From NCBI GenBank assembly GCA_026418935.1, contig JAOAAJ010000073.1:1-64000 (forward strand): a DNA stretch of 64,000 nucleotides, read 5' to 3'. This DNA is from Caloramator sp. GTDB lineage: Bacteria; Bacillota; Clostridia; Clostridiales; Caloramatoraceae. Shown piece after piece: positions 62,801 to 64,000 of the stretch. The notes beneath the pieces were generated by a model. The model made no database searches, was not told the DNA's origin, and saw nothing but the letters and a program-made list of their open reading frames with translations. The position numbers and the translations under genes are program-made. Each line of letters starts with the position of its first letter. Position 1 is the first letter of the stretch.

Positions 62801-64000
62801 ATGGCAGAAGCGTTAAACGGTTTAAAAAGAACCTGCATGTGTGGGGAAGTATTTGAAGACAAAGTAGGTAGCAAAGTAACAGTAATGGGATGGGTTCAAA
62901 GAAGAAGAGATTTAGGTGGACTAATATTTGTTGATTTAAGAGATAGAACAGGAATTGTTCAAGTTGTTTTTGGAGATGAGATAAACAAAGAAGCCTTTGA
63001 AAAGGCACATTCTATAAGAAGTGAGTATGTGCTTGCAGTTACAGGAGAAGTTGTTTTAAGAGAGTCACCAAATCCTAATATGCCAACTGGTAAAGTAGAA
63101 ATAAAGGCAGATGCATTAAAAATCCTTTCTGAATCAGAAACACCACCAATATATATAAAGGAAAACTTAGATGCATCAGAGGCTATAAGGTTAAAATATA
63201 GATATTTAGATTTAAGAAGACCTGACCTTCAAAGAAATTTAATGATAAGACATAAGGCTGCAAAGGTTGTTCGTGATTTCTTTGATGAAAATGGATTTTT
63301 AGAGATAGAAACACCATATTTAACAAAAAGTACTCCAGAGGGTGCAAGAGATTACTTGGTTCCAAGTAGAAATTTCCCAGGAAAATTCTATGCACTTCCT
63401 CAATCACCACAAATATTTAAACAACTTCTTATGATATCAGGTTATGATAGATACTTCCAAATAGTAAGATGTTTTAGAGATGAAGACTTAAGAGCGAATA
63501 GACAGCCAGAGTTTACTCAAATAGATATTGAAATGTCCTTTGTTGATGTAGACGATGTTATCTCTATGAATGAAAAGTTTATTCAAAGGCTTTTTAAGGA
63601 AGTTAAGGGAATAGATGTAGAAATACCATTTATAAGGATGCCATACAAAGAGGCTATGGAAAGATATGGTTCTGATAAACCAGATATTAGATTTGGTATG
63701 GAATTAAAGGATTTAACTGATATTGTTAAGGATTCTGATTTTAAGGTATTTAAAGATACTGTTGCAGCAGGAGGACACGTTAGAGCAATTAATGCAGAAG
63801 GCTGTGCTGATTTTGGTAGAAAAGAGATAGACAGATTAACAGAGTTTGTGAAGACCTATGGAGCAAAGGGACTTGCGTGGATAGCTCTTAAGGATGGAGA
63901 AATAAAGTCACAAATAGCGAAGTTCCTAAAGGAAGAAGAAATAAATGCAATAATTGAAAAGACACAGGCAAAGGATGGAGACCTAATACTAATTGTTGCT
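62801..64000 (+). CDS. aspS: Aspartate--tRNA ligase (3' end beyond window)
   Basis: TCMCGEVFEDKVGSKVTVMGWVQRRRDLGGLIFVDLRDRTGIVQVV; RYLDLRRPDLQRNLMIRHK; FTQIDIEMSF; open at window end. Confidence 0.97.
   Translation, partial: MAEALNGLKRTCMCGEVFEDKVGSKVTVMGWVQRRRDLGGLIFVDLRDRTGIVQVVFGDEINKEAFEKAHSIRSEYVLAVTGEVVLRESPNPNMPTGKVEIKADALKILSESETPPIYIKENLDASEAIRLKYRYLDLRRPDLQRNLMIRHKAAKVVRDFFDENGFLEIETPYLTKSTPEGARDYLVPSRNFPGKFYALPQSPQIFKQLLMISGYDRYFQIVRCFRDEDLRANRQPEFTQIDIEMSFVDVDDVISMNEKFIQRLFKEVKGIDVEIPFIRMPYKEAMERYGSDKPDIRFGMELKDLTDIVKDSDFKVFKDTVAAGGHVRAINAEGCADFGRKEIDRLTEFVKTYGAKGLAWIALKDGEIKSQIAKFLKEEEINAIIEKTQAKDGDLILIVA

Overview
Low-GC Firmicutes chromosome segment, most likely a spore-forming member of the Clostridia (spoIIA-sigF, spoVA, yunB and bofC-like genes present). 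It is densely coded and mostly core genome. In order it carries: a 5'-truncated aspartokinase whose first 19 nt are an exact Tn5/Nextera mosaic end (contig-edge adapter); an arsenic operon (thioredoxin, arsR, acr3, thioredoxin-like); a glycerol catabolism cluster with two leader terminators resembling GlpP targets; an isolated phage-structural-like gene; uvsE; a solitary adenine methyltransferase that closely resembles C. difficile CamA; dinB with a consensus LexA box; speE; a yybP-ykoY (Mn2+) riboswitch with a TMEM165/GDT1 gene; the spoIIA and spoVA operons; PBP1A; GT2; hpt; hflX; tRNA-Gln; degV; a MocR regulator; yebC; ruvCAB-queA-tgt; a SCIFF six-cysteine RiPP precursor (not in the ORF track) with its radical SAM maturase; secD-secF-recJ-apt-relA-dtd-hemZ; lgt; rmuC; and a T-box leader followed by hisS-aspS (aspS runs off the window). 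No CRISPR array, rRNA, IS element or complete prophage was seen. The strongest leads are the CamA-like epigenetic methyltransferase, the SCIFF system, the overlapping GAC/CAC specifier candidates in the hisS-aspS T-box, and three overlooked small ORFs.
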